Assembly: GCA_951812925.1 (NCBI GenBank)
Contig: OX638369.1
Coordinates: 14,599,329-14,663,328, forward strand
DNA length: 64,000 nt
Direction: 5' to 3'
Source: Calliopum simillimum
Taxonomy: Eukaryota > Arthropoda > Insecta > Diptera > Lauxaniidae
Each line of letters opens with the position of its first letter. The stretch's first letter is position 1. This document shows positions 24,616 through 35,883 of the stretch, piece after piece. The notes beneath the pieces are model-generated. The model saw only the letters and a list, made by a program, of their open reading frames with translations. It was not told the DNA's origin and did not search any database. The translations under genes and the position numbers were made by a program.

Positions 24616-25180
24616 GGATATCAACTCAAGAATAGCAAAAGCAAAAGGCGCGTTTGCTCAACTGAACAAAATATGGTCTTCATCCGTTATATCCACCAAA
24701 ACGAGAGTGCGCATTTTTGATTCGAATGTGAAATCGGTTTTGTTATATGGGTGCGAAACATGGCTTGTTACTGAACAACTAACAAACAAGCTGCAAGTAT
24801 TCGTCAACAAATGCTTAAGGCGAATACTAAAGGTTTGGTGGCCTCGCACTATATCAAATGCCGAGCTACATCAAAAATGCAAACAGAAGGCTGTAGCAAA
24901 CGAGATCAAGCTGCGCAAATGGGGATGGATTGGTCACACTCTCCGGAAACCACACAGCGAAGTTTGTCGCCAGGCCCTTGAGTGGAATCCACAAGGCAGT
25001 AGAGGACGTGGTAGACCCAAAACCAACTGGAAAAGGTCGTTGGAAAAGGAAATCCAAGAATCGGGAAAATCGTGGCAAGAGATCAAAGTCATCGCAAGGG
25101 ATCGTGACAAATGGAGAGATTTCATATTGGCCCTATGCTCCTCCTAGGAGTTAAAGGAGAATACATACATACATACATAC
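24616..25180 (+). mobile_element. 5'-truncated RTE-like LINE copy
   Basis: Only the 3' part of the element is present, ending in a short tail of repeated 'atac' (25161-25180). The 6-bp aattga stands at both edges (24610-24615 and 25181-25186), a probable target duplication, within the 420-bp tandem array. The 3' end matches 55205-55439 at all but about four of some 230 positions, so the two copies derive from a recently active family. Confidence 0.8.
24617..25147 (+). pseudogene. C-terminal fragment of LINE reverse transcriptase (RTE-like)
   Basis: The open frame starts inside the protein (DINSRIAKAKGAFAQLNKIW) and runs without a break to TAG at 25145-25147. Recognisable parts are LLYGCETWLVTEQLTNKL, FVNKCLRRILKVWWP, LRKWGWIGHTLRK, then WNPQGSRGRGRPKTNWKR and DKWRDFILALCSS. 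These are the thumb and basic tail seen after the catalytic domain in RTE-clade and related LINEs. Catalytic motifs (YADD) are absent because of 5' truncation, so it cannot act alone. The frame is intact for its length. Clade assignment is from remembered family motifs. Confidence 0.85.
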
Positions 25181-25379
25181 AATTGATTGTCCATTAATAG
25201 CCCATGTTTGTCCACTGTTTACTTTTGTTTGTTTTGTTGGGCCCAAAGATTTCTAGAAATTATATTTTTGAAGAGTAATGAACCTAGCAACAATAAATGC
25301 GCAAAAACTAAAAACAGTTTACATATTGCATTCGATTGACCATGTTTGTCCACACTTTATTTCAGCTTAAGTTATTTTC

Positions 25380-27283
25380 AGAACAGCACGCTTACTGTAA
25401 AGGAAAGTCAACGGAAACTGCACTGCATGATGTAGTTGGTGTTGTTGAAAAATCTCTTCAGGAAAAGGAATACACTCTAGCGTCTTTTTTGGATATTGAA
25501 GGAGCTTTTAATAACGTCCTTCCAAGTGCGGTAACTGCTAGTCTGCGTCGCATAGGCACAGAGCCTTGTGCTACTGCTCTGATTGAAAAAGTTTAGTTAT
25601 GTAGTGTTGTACAATCTAAAATTAACAACTGTACATTAAGCAAATCAGTTTCAAGAGGAACTCCACAGGATGGAGTTATCTCACCACTTCTCTGGAATCT
25701 GGTTGTTGACGACTTGATAAAAAGTTTAATCAAACAGGGTGTACGAGTAGTGGCATACGCTGATGATATTTGTATAATGGTAGTGGGTAAGGACTTGAAT
25801 ATCTTATGTAAGTGATATCATGTCTTTGTCACTTAAATCCATTAAACTTTGAACAAGCTCAAAAGGCATACGTTGCTTTCTATTCTTGTAAACGCTTGTT
25901 TGGTAAGGGATGGGGCCTTAAACCGAAAATAATTTTTTGGATGTATAAGGCAATCAGCAGGCCGATTCTCATGTACGGAATTTTGCTGTGGTGCAACTCT
26001 TTACATAAACAAAGTTATTTGGATATTCTGTCCAGGTTTCAAAGAGTTGCGTGTCTCAGCGTTACTGGGGCTTTTAAAACTACTGCCACTGCTGCACTGG
26101 AAACTCTTCTTCACCTAGAACCACTTGGTATTTTTGCCAGAAGCACGGCCGCAAAAAGTGCTATTAGACTTAAAGAATTGGGTTTCTGGAAATCGAAATT
26201 TTTCGGTCATAATAGTATTTTACTCCAATTTATGGATTGTGATGTAATAGGTGGTACTGACTACCTCTTACCACACCTTCTCTTCTCAACGAACTTCAAG
26301 GTGGTAATACCTGAAAGAGAAAACTGGGCTTAAAATCTTTTGAAATATACACGGATGGGTCAAAATTGGATACAGGCACTGGATCAGGCATTTATTCTAA
26401 GCCTTTAGACTTAGCAAAGTCTTACAGACTGCCGAACGACTGTAGTGTCTTTCAGGCAGAGGTTTTTGCTGTTCTTAAAGCTAGTAAAATCCTCAAGGCC
26501 CGTAAGTCCCAATTTCTTGGAAGCGTTGTTATTTGCATTGATAGTCAGGCAGCTATCAAAGCAATCTCATCAAATTATATCACGTCAAAACTTGTGTTAA
26601 GCTGTAGAAATATCCTTTGCGATATTAGCGAGGACTATAATTTAACACTTTGCTGGGTTCCAGGTCATAGTAATTTCGAGGGCAACGAAATTGCAGATGA
26701 ACGGGCTAAAATAGGGTCAAAACAAAATGCCCTTTTTCTGAACTTTCAAAAAAAAAAAACCATTAGCGTAATCAAGGGAAAAATCGAACATAAATGTATT
26801 CAGCTTGCTAATTCTAGATGGTCAAATCTTCAAACTTGTAATCATATTAGATCTATTTGGCCATCATATAGTATAAATCGTACTAAGTTTTTAATAGCAA
26901 TGGAGAAACATAATGTACGGATCTTAATCGGTGCTATTACTGGACATTGTGCCATGGGAATCCATGCATCTCGTTTAGGTTTCTCAAACATTGGCGACCT
27001 TTGTAGAAGTTGTAAAGACCTGATATGGAAGAAACAGTCTTTCATTTCTTTTGTGAATGTCCAGCGCTTGCGCTTAGACGTAGAAGGAATTTTGGTCATT
27101 TCAATTTGGAATCGCTTGACTCACTGTCTGAGGTTTGTCTTAAATCCATATGGAATTATGTATGTACATCCAAGTGGTTCTCTTAGACTTTCTTTGCTAT
27201 AGCTCTTAGTATCGGGTATACAATGGGCCCTTTCTCGAGGCCTAAGTTAATGATGACAACATGTTCATCTCCCGGATCTAACC
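25380..27283 (+). mobile_element. 5'-truncated, internally deleted LINE with RNase H (Loa/I-like)
   Basis: Inserted in the 420-bp array with a 12-bp target duplication taagttattttc (25368-25379 and 27284-27295). The 3' end has 'acaatgggcc' and finishes ggatctaacc. The related copy at 43071-44578 has 'cacaatgggcc' and ends acctaacctaac, so the true 3' end is present. Sequence between the YADD region and the thumb region is missing near 25815-25845. Confidence 0.85.
25381..27186 (+). pseudogene. Broken LINE ORF2: reverse transcriptase, RNase H, C-terminal zinc-like motif
   Basis: The RT part is in one frame, 25381-25815: ASFLDIEGAFNNV, RGTPQDGVISPLLWN (the family normally has GTPQGG) and VVAYADDICIMV. 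It has an in-frame TAG at 25594 and ends at a TGA near a deletion. The thumb part, 25846-26330, has WGLKPKIIFWMYKAISRPIL. An extra A in an A-run near 26332 shifts the frame. RNase H (26336 to about 27020) has IYTDGSK, VFQAEVFAV, CIDSQAAI and WVPGHSNFEGNEIADE, so all acidic catalytic residues are visible. A further shift near 27025 leads to FHFFCECPALA and a TAG at 27184-27186. The protein is inactive as it stands. Confidence 0.85.
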
Positions 27284-28300
27284 TAAGTTATTTTCCTGAG
27301 ATTGAGTCATCTCGACTTCTTAAATTGTTGAAGAATCAAAAATTGTATTATATTTGAGAGTCCATAAAAAATAATTTATTCAAATATACTAATATCTCCC
27401 AAAAAAGGATCATCAGTTTTTGAACATTTGTCCATCAAATACCATGTTCGTTCAACCTGAGCTTAAAAGATATTAAAAACAAAATTGCTTTGATAGCTAG
27501 AGCATAAGCTACAGAAGAGAATAGAAAATTATTATTGTAATTGATTGTGCATAGATAGCCCATATTTTTCCACCATTTACTTTTGTTTGTTTTTTTTTTT
27601 TTTTTGGGTCTTTGGATCTTTGGGTCCAAAGATATTACATTTCTGAGGAATAATGAAAACATGCGATTGTTCATGTTTGTTCACACTTTATTTGCATTTC
27701 AGTTTAAGTTATTTTTCTGCGATGAAGTAATCTCGACCTCTCGACCTCTTAAATTGTTCAAGAATCGAAAATTGTATTATATTTGCGTATTCTTTGTACA
27801 TATTTTCATGTTTGTCAAGTCAAAAATAATATATTGAAATATCCTACTATCTCCCAAAAAACGATAATTATTTTCTGAACGAACGTTTGTTCATCAAATA
27901 TCCATGTTTGTCCAACCTGAGCTTAAAAGATATTAAAAAACAAAATTGTTTTAATAGCTAGAGCCTAAGCCACAGAATTGGATAGAAAAATTTACTTGTA
28001 ACTGATTGCCCATAGATAGCCCATATATGTCCACCATTTAGTTTTTTTTTTTTTTTTTTTTGTGTCCAAAGATTTTAAGAAATCGTATTTCTGAGGAATA
28101 ATGAACCTAACACCAATAAATATTTAAAACTAAGTGATTTTCCTGAGATAGTGTAATTGTATAATGTTTGAGTGTCCATTGTATTTATATGTTTGTAAAC
28201 TAAGTAAACTAAAAAATAACATTCTTAGATTCATATTTATGTTTGTCCTCCCTTCAGCTTTGTTTCTCCACCATTGGCTCAAATCTTATCAAAAAACATA

Positions 28301-29850
28301 ATAAAAATATAGTCCTTCATTTGTCTCTACTCGCACATATTTTTACTATTATCTGAACAAAGCTTGGACAAACGAATAGAATAGGGTGTTCAAAAATGGG
28401 CATTTGATGGAAAATCGATTGTCCTCAAGAGTTAATTCTACATTAAGAACTTATTTTTACAATATCATTTCAGCAAAATTATGGAAAATCAAATGGAAAC
28501 TTTAAATTTTTCTCAAAAATCTATACAATCTGTTGAACCAAACGTGGACAAATAAAGATATTCGTTGGACAACAATTTTAGACAAAAATGAACAATAGAC
28601 ATTGTACTCCATTTTGCGGCAAATTTAGCTTTTTCTCAGAACTAGTTTCTTAAATCATTGGAACAAAATTTTTAATTGTAATCATATATTCATAAATAAA
28701 AATTAAAAGCAAACAAACATAGACATTATACAGATAAACGAAAGCAATTAAAATTTTAATTATTCTCCATTTTTAAGAGCTTGGTACCCAGTTTTTGAGA
28801 ATTTTGTTTTTGCAATAAATTTTTAACCAATTGTAATTAAATGTGGCTCAGACAACTCTTCAGGCACCCAATCTTTTTTTTCCATATGCTATTTTTCTTT
28901 TTAAATAAATTTTTTTATTTCCCTTAACTATTATCCCTAGCTAAATAACAATAAAAAAATACAGTACCTTTATTTTCATGCCAAACAAATAACCCATCAT
29001 CAACTTAACAGGTACATGACAAAAAGAAAAAACAGCAGAAAAAATCCAACAATTTCCAACACCACCACCAAGAGCCATTCAACAACTCTTCCTTATTTAC
29101 CGATAGCATAAAAATTCTTTTACTGTTGCTGGCGCTGTTGTCTCTTCTTCAGCGTCTTCAACTATTTTCTTCTGCTGTGATTTCCTTTAACCTTTAAGGC
29201 ATTTATAGAAAAAGCAAACGGCTCGCGAACCATTGAACTCATTTACCATATTGTGCGCTCAACTGTTGATTTTTGTATTGCTGTTGTTGTTGTTTCTGGC
29301 CGTTAGTACTAGTACGGATTTACGAGTAAACGTCTATTGGTGTTGAACTGAAAGTTTCTTCCTGACCGCCCACTTAAGAGTCACTTGGAGGAAATATGCT
29401 AAAGAAAGGCACCAGAAGAAAAAAAAAAAGGCTTAACAACGACCTCTGTAGCGATAAAAAGGTGGCAATGCTCGAAAACTCTCGACTTTGAGTTAACTTA
29501 GAGCAGAGTTGTGTAAAATGTGTGTGTTATTTTACATCGATGTGTAGAAAATGTAAAATATATTTCTTGATTTGGAATATAATAATTAAGTAATTTTGTT
29601 TCATATAATTGCGTTGCTAAAATTAAGCCTAAAAGTATGTTAATGATGTATGTATGTTAAAGTTTATTTTAATTTTTGTTATAAAACATAGCCTACTTTC
29701 AGGCTTGAAAATTAATTTAAAGGCGAGTAAAGAATGTTGATTTAATGACTCACAAAAGAGTCTTACGGCATAAACAATAATTGGATTTAAGTAAAGCAAG
29801 AGGGGCACAGCCTACAAAATCATTTATCATGGACATTGTGATGTACCCAA
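28301..29850. other. No gene seen
   Basis: AT-rich DNA. The first part still carries scattered 'tttgtcc/ggacaaa' words related to the array to its left. CAA/TTG-rich patches lie at 29045-29060 and 29280-29300. Confidence 0.45.
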
Positions 29851-31605
29851 GGGGAAACGAAGTGCTTCAAAAACAATTCGGAAGTGTTTCTTTTCACTAA
29901 TAAGCGCTTGCGCTCCGAAAGAACTATTCTTTCTTTTTAACATTGCATGTCCTAGGTTGTAAGCCCTCTTATGCTTACCGCAACCTTACTTCAAAAGTCA
30001 TTTTGAAGCGCTTAATTGTATTGCGGCGGTAAGCGTTCTTTCAATAAAATTGAAAATAAAAAAATAAAAACTGGCAGCACCAGGATTTGAAGCGCTGAAC
30101 GTCCGCGTGATAAGATAGAAACACATTGGGTGCTATTCTTGATTCCGTCGGAAAGCATTTTCCGCGCGGAAGCAAATTTTGCTATTATTGATTCCGAAAA
30201 GTAGATACATCTGTCTTTACTGTTCCGCAAAACAGATAAATTTGGCATTCTTGTTTCCGCAAATAATTTGACAAATTTAACAACCCTGACATCGAAGTGA
30301 CGTTCATTTTTATGTATTCTTGATTCCGACGGAAAGATATATTTCAGTATTTTCCTTCCGCGAAATTTTTGTGACGGAACGACAGTAAAAAGTTAAAAAT
30401 GTATGCTTTTTTGATAATTTTGCTCTTTTTATTGATAAGGAAATTAAGCTAAATATTAAATATCAATTTTAAACAATTTACTACTACACAATAGTCGGTT
30501 TAATTAAAAATTACAAAATTTATTTTTAAAATAAAACTCAAAATTCATAAAACAATACATTTCATTTTATTTTATTAAACAAAGGAAACGATTCATCTTT
30601 ATTTTGATCAGATATACATCTCATATAGAAGAACCTCGCTGCGGTGATCAAACGATGAAATGTAATTACTTGGAAAAATCAAATGATCAACACTTTTTTA
30701 CAGAAAACAACTTTGAAGAAACACGCGTCTTCACCGAACTCTAAAATGTATAGATAATTAATTCTACAAAAAACTATCAAAGATTCATAATTTTCCTTTG
30801 TTGACACTTCAAATTTTTTTTTATGCTTTGTCATCTGTCAAAATGTTCTTATTTCAGGGTTTCCAATATTCTCGTTCGATATTCCTCTACCGTCGGAATC
30901 AATAATAGTAGTTTTCATATCGATCGATATTTCTTTCCGCGAAAATTTCCTTATCGAACGGAATCAATAATAGCATCCATTATTTTTACTTACATTTACC
31001 AACACGTTAGACCGCTACACCATTACCCAATACGATAAAGAAGTATTAAATTTGTATATTAAGCAAATGTTGTCCAAACAGATTTTGACATTCGAATGCT
31101 TACTGCAGCCATATACAGAATCATTGTGTAATCAGTTCCAATTCAATTCAACAAAAGTAAATAAATAAGAGAAAGGAAAATAGAAAAGTGAAATTAAAAA
31201 ATGTTGAATAAATAATAATAAAGTAGAAAAAAAAAAACAATAAAAAAAGTCACCCGTACTGGGTTCGAACCCGTGTTATTCTTAATACAGCCTTACATGG
31301 AATCATTGTGTAATCAGTTTCAATTCAATTAAACAAAAGTAGATAAATAAGAGAAAGGAAAATAAAAAACTGAAATAAAATAATGTTGAATAAAAAAATT
31401 TTAATAAAAAAAAAAAATAAAGCAAAAAATAAATAAAAATACAGTAAAAAAAAACAACCCATGCTGGGTTCGAACTCATGTTGTTCTTACTGAATGAAGC
31501 CTTACAAAAAATCATTGTGTGAGTGCTTCTAAATTTCTATGGAAACAAGGGCTTTTAAAGTGCTTGGCTCAGAAGCGCTTGAAATTTTACCTCTTGGGAA
31601 ACACA
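29851..31605 (-). repeat. tRNA-like B-box repeat, copy 2, split by a transposable element
   Basis: Reverse-orientation match to 2137-2960. B-box palindromes are at 31260-31273 and 31465-31478; the third subunit (31080-31095) has the same degenerate cattcgaatg as copy 1. The D-arm-like segment is at 31005-31018. On the minus strand, once the insert at 30128-30978 is ignored, it is followed by 'cagcgcttcaaatcctggtg', which looks like a T-arm. This gives D-arm, spacer and T-arm in tRNA order in this copy only. Oligo-T runs follow the B-boxes. Confidence 0.7.
30128..30978. mobile_element. 851-bp non-autonomous element inside repeat copy 2
   Basis: Terminal inverted repeats of about 44 bp: gggtgctattcttgattccg on the left and the complement of ggatgctattattgattccg on the right. 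Both extend into 'ttccgcg' words that recur inside. ATT flanks both sides (30125-30127 and 30979-30981). Copy 1 of the surrounding repeat supplies an empty site with a single 'aat', supporting a 3-bp target duplication. No transposase is present. Confidence 0.85.
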
Positions 31606-32790
31606 AAAAATGCATGGCCTAAAAGCATACAAAGCATTATTTTTTAAGCGGTCACCGTAAATATGGTGAAAAGAAACAACGAGAACAGCTGATAATGTCA
31701 CGTCAACTTGTACATGGCTAAAACCGAAAGCAATAAGAAGGTAAAGGTGGTTAAGTGAAACGATAAGTAACGTCAAGGAGGCAAAACAGTTTTAAAACCT
31801 TCCTCAAAGTTGGAATCGCAACTAGCTAAGATAAAACGCGATACGCATGGCAAAACGTTTCAGTATTGGTTTGATTGCAGTGCAATTAACTTGAGGTGTT
31901 CATATTAGAGATGTAAAAAACATTCAACAATATGTAAACAATTCGGAAGACCATACAGAATACACATTGAACCAGTAGTTAGACACAACAGCCACAAAGA
32001 CTCCAACGAACTTTACGACTCCTTCAAGGTACTTGGCAACAAGCAAAAAAAAAAAACAAAGCCAAGAAAACATAGCGAAAAAAACCTTTCTTCCCTAAGT
32101 GGAGTAATGAACTTGAGTGCGCATTCATTACGTCAATTGGTGATGGCAATGGCGCTGTTGTTTGCAGTTTTCGCGTAGAAGTTGAAAAAATGTTCCTTTT
32201 GCTTTCCCCACTTTCAAAGTGATTTCAACAGATTCACAAAAGGCGCAGCTGGTCGTTAGAATAGCTGTTGTAGTTTGTTATTACTGTTGTTGTTGTTGGT
32301 GGTGTTGTTTTTGTTGTTGTTGTTGCTATTAAGGTTGTAGTTGCACACAAAAGGCCGCTAATAAAAATAAAATAAAAATCAAACGAAACGAAAAAACCAA
32401 ATAAAGCACTCGCTCGCTAGTTGATTGAACGTGCTGTTGTTGGTTGCAACCTAAACAAGGAAGAAGATGCTGCTTTAGTTTTGTTACCACCATCACCAAT
32501 TTTTAATCCAGAATTCAAAACCCAAAATGTACAATACAATTTGGTCTGGTGGATACGTGGTTCTTTTCATTTTATTTCATTCCAATTGACCGCAAATGGT
32601 AATGATGGTGATTTGAGTTTTGGCTTTCTTTTGATTGCAATATGGTATTGCAGAAGCAAAGAGCAGCAGAGCTGGGGGAGAGCGCACTTAAAGATTCGAT
32701 GAAATATTGATAAATTGCTTCAACATGGAAGATTTGTTCTAAAGTGTTCCCTTAAAATGTTGGGTATTTGTAACTCAAACTATAGAGTTT
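31606..32790. other. No gene seen; TTG-rich
   Basis: TTG repeats at 32280-32335. An open frame of 93 codons at 32421 has no recognisable feature. Confidence 0.4.
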
Positions 32791-33070
32791 GGAAATTGGA
32801 TTGGATTGGATTGGATTGGATTGGATTGGATTTGATTTGATTGGACTGGATTGGATTGGATTGGATTGGATTGGATTGGATTGGATTGGATTGGATTGGA
32901 TTGGATTGGATTGGATTGGATTGGATTGGATTGGATTTGATTGAACTGGATTGGATTGGATTGGATTAGATTGGATTGGATTGGATTGGATTGGATTGGA
33001 TTGGATTGGATGGATTGAATTGGATTGAATTGGATTGGATTGGATTAAATTCGATTGGATTTGATTTCAT
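32791..33070. repeat. (GGATT)n pentanucleotide microsatellite
   Basis: Some 55 units of ggatt run with few variants (gatttgatt, ggactgg, ggattgaatt), concentrated in the outer parts. The centre, 32845-32930, is nearly perfect, which points to recent expansion. Confidence 0.95.
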
Positions 33071-33626
33071 TTGGCTCGACTTAGAGCTTTACTTGACGTA
33101 TTTCTAGACAAACCAATCTGGGGACATCCGAGATACTCTTTCATCAAAGAGCTAACAAGTTTCTCTCGTTTTATGTGCTGTTTCCTGGATGGCCTGGCGC
33201 TTGTAAAAAACTTCTGACTTAGCGAACTTATGAATAGAAACCGTCCTAGTGTCACGGACTTAAGCAAAAAAATTCCCCGAAAATCATTCCGAATGGTCGG
33301 TAGTGTTACGCCAAAAGATTTAAAAATATATCTAATTTCGACATTATTTAGGAGCGAGTATTTGGAATTTCTTCATGTGCTGGTCGGAAAATAAAAGTCA
33401 GAGTTTTAATTTCTTTTACTTTTGTGAGGAAAGTTATTCAAAATATTCTTCAATGAAGCTCATTCTTGATTACTTTAGTAGCTTAAGAAATCTTCGACTT
33501 CTTTTCTTTTATTCGCAAAAGCCACTATATTCTGACTTACACATTTGCTGCTTAAGACTTAAGCAAAATTGCGAGCGTTTGAAAAATAAAAAACTAAAAG
33601 AATAAATCAAAAGCTTAAAGTCATAA

Positions 33627-34160
33627 ACCTTATGTAAATTCCTATTTCAAAGCACTAAGGAAAACATAAATTCCCATAGACTTACGCGCGCACAACTGAA
33701 TAAAAAAGGAAACAAAGAAACCCACCATAGATACTTTGAGCCACAATCACGAACAACAACGACAAGCACATATACATATATTTCTCGTCAAAGTGTCACT
33801 GGCCAATGCAATTTCATTAAATCTGTCCACAATGTGGCTGCCTCTTGGCATGCAATTCAACATAATAACCAAGAGTCTCTGGAGGAGCTACCTACCAACA
33901 ATAAAACGCACAACAGCAATAACACCAAAATACAACAAATACATACAATGCACAACAACGACGGACAACAAAAACAACAATCGCACAAATTGTTAGAAAT
34001 TTCTTTGCTAAAACTTACGCAGTTAACTTGGCCTCTAACTTATAGTGAAGAAGAAGAAGAAACGACCCTTGAATGCGACGACAATAATAACGACAAAGAC
34101 CTAGAGTTGCTAAGGCGTTTGCTGCACAGTGGGGTGACAAATTCATATGAGGTTGATTGA
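33627..34160 (+). other. Unassigned open frame of 177 codons without ATG start
   Basis: One frame stays open from just after a TAA at 33624 to TGA at 34158-34160. It is Thr/Asn/Gln-rich in the first two thirds (HNNQESLEELPTNNKTHN) because of CAA/AAC repeats. The last part is less repetitive (LTWPLTYSEEEEETTLECDD then DLELLRRLLHSGVTNSYEVD). No in-frame ATG opens it, so it would have to be an exon; I see no strong acceptor. CAA-rich fly DNA commonly gives such frames by chance, and another frame is open over part of it. Low confidence as a gene. Confidence 0.2.
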
Positions 34161-35288
34161 AAATTGTTTTCAAATGGAACTCAAAGAAAAATGTTGAATG
34201 CCTAAAAGTATGCAACGCTAAATAGCATATGCTTTAATCAATCAAAGTTGTAGTTTTTTGCTTTGCATATTTTTAGGCTCCTTATTTGTATATTCCCATA
34301 AGTTGTTATAATTAACTAAAAATTAAATTTTATTAATATTTGGAACTACGCTATATTGTTGCACTATGCATTCCAACAGCTGATCTTCATAATGATGACA
34401 ATGATGATAATCACGTTGATGATGAAGATAAAGATGATTGCGTGGCTTCAAATCATTCTGAACTCTTATTTTAGTTCATACATACGTTTGTTTGTTTGTA
34501 TTCGTTGCATGTTAAGTTACTTGGTGCAATCGCACAGTCACACACAGCTACTAAGCTCTTAAAGCCCTCTGCGTTGCTGCTGCAGCCTGCCATTGACTTT
34601 AGAGCAAAAGCATCTTCCTTATTTTCATAATGATGGGCATCTGGGAAAAATCATAGAAGAAATCTTGGGCACAACAAACAAGTCAACCTTGCAATAAAAG
34701 ACAAAAAAACAAAATAAATAAAAAAAAGTTTTGCAAAAAAATTGTCCAACTGCGCTTTTGAGCACGTAATGTTTTCTTGTTGTTATTGTTGTTGCTATGA
34801 TTTTTGTTGTTGATTCTTTGGCAACAGCTATTGCTGCTTTGTTGTTGCAATCTTTGTTTTTCTGTTTGTCTAATTCACTTTGCAGTTTGTGTTGTAGAAA
34901 ATGGTTACGAATTTTCATTAAAAACTTAAGTAATTTTTTACTTTTCCAAAAAAAGTGTTCAGTAAATTGTTTGTGTTTTAAAATTCCTTTACAGGGTGGT
35001 GCAAAAGTAATGTGAATTGGCTGCCTTTTAGTTAAAAATCCAAAAAAATGGGCCCTGTATAATTGTTAATTTTTTTTCTATTTGTCTATAACTCCAATGT
35101 ACAAAATACAATGACATTTGATTAAGGCACTTTATATTACGACATTACTTTGCCGCATCTCAACAATTACTTTAAAATGGAACATTTCCATGTGCAGCCA
35201 AAATTCGAATACTTCAATTTGATTTTAAAGCAGCAGTTTCAGCGTGAAACCGTGTATTATATTTGCAGGCACCCCACTCTAAAAATTA
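34161..35288. other. No gene seen
   Basis: Has a 'gatgatgat' patch at 34390-34440 and TTG-rich sequence at 34775-34860. Short overlapping open frames on both strands are low complexity. Confidence 0.4.
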
Positions 35289-35596
35289 CACAGGCCCACA
35301 AAAAAAAAAAAGTACCCTGCGCGAAAGATTAGACCACCTGAACTTTATGTTTTCGGGGTCACTGAATCCGAATATGGTGCCAGAATAGCGAAGTTGGTTC
35401 GCATTTTTTCAGAAATCAACAATTATTCTGAAAAATTTGAGATTTTTTTCAGCATTATTTCTGATTTGTGAAAAAACTCGAACCAACTCCGCTATTCTGA
35501 CACCATATTCGGACTCAGCGACCCCGAAAACATAAAGTTCAGGTGGTCTGATCGTTCGCGCAGGGAATTTTTTTTTTTTTTGTAGTCCTGTGCACA
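35289..35596. mobile_element. Near-palindromic hairpin element 1
   Basis: Arms of about 125 bp face each other: caggcccacaaaaa, 'gtaccctgcgcgaaagatta', 'gaccacctgaactttatg', then the complement ending in an oligo-T run and 'gtcctgtgcacaggcc'. The centre is about 50 bp around 35430. No coding capacity. It abuts a second copy. Confidence 0.8.
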
Positions 35597-35883
35597 GGCC
35601 AAAACAAAAAAAAAAAGTACCCTGCGCGAAAGATCAAACCACCGGAACTTTATATTTTCGGAGTCGCTGAATCCGAATATAGTGTCAGATTACCGAAGTT
35701 GGTTCGCGTCTTTTCAGAAACCAGGAAAAATCTCTAATTTTCAGCATTATTGTTGATTTCTGAAAAAACGCGAACCAACTTCGCTATTCTGGCACCATAT
35801 TCGGATTCAGCGACCCCGAAAACATAAAGTTCAGGTGGTCTGATCTTTCGCGCATGGTACTTTTTTTATTGTGGGCCTGTGTT
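35597..35883. mobile_element. Near-palindromic hairpin element 2
   Basis: Same family and layout as the preceding element, immediately adjacent and in line, so the two form a tandem of palindromes joined at 'cctgtgcacagg'. The right arm ends ggtactttttttattgtggg. Arm sequences differ from copy 1 by scattered substitutions, so the pair is not a very recent duplication. Confidence 0.8.

Larger units (their letters stand above)
24361..28300 (+). repeat. About 420-bp tandem array ('tttgtcca' array), interrupted twice
   Basis: Units share 'tactatctcccaaaaaa', 'ccatgtttgtccaacctgag', 'cttaaaagatattaaaaaac', 'gatagcccatatttttcc' and 'ttctgaggaataatgaac'. One unit spans 27290-27700 and the next 27700-28120, with partial units at each side. 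Two retroelements are inserted in upstream units (24616-25180 and 25380-27283). Removing both leaves roughly four units. No coding capacity of its own. Confidence 0.75.

Noticed and set aside
24658..25125. Antisense open frames over the LINE fragment
   Set aside because: Shadows of the sense LINE frame.
32791..33070. Telomere-like repeat
   Set aside because: GGATT is not a known insect telomere unit and the array is short and internal.
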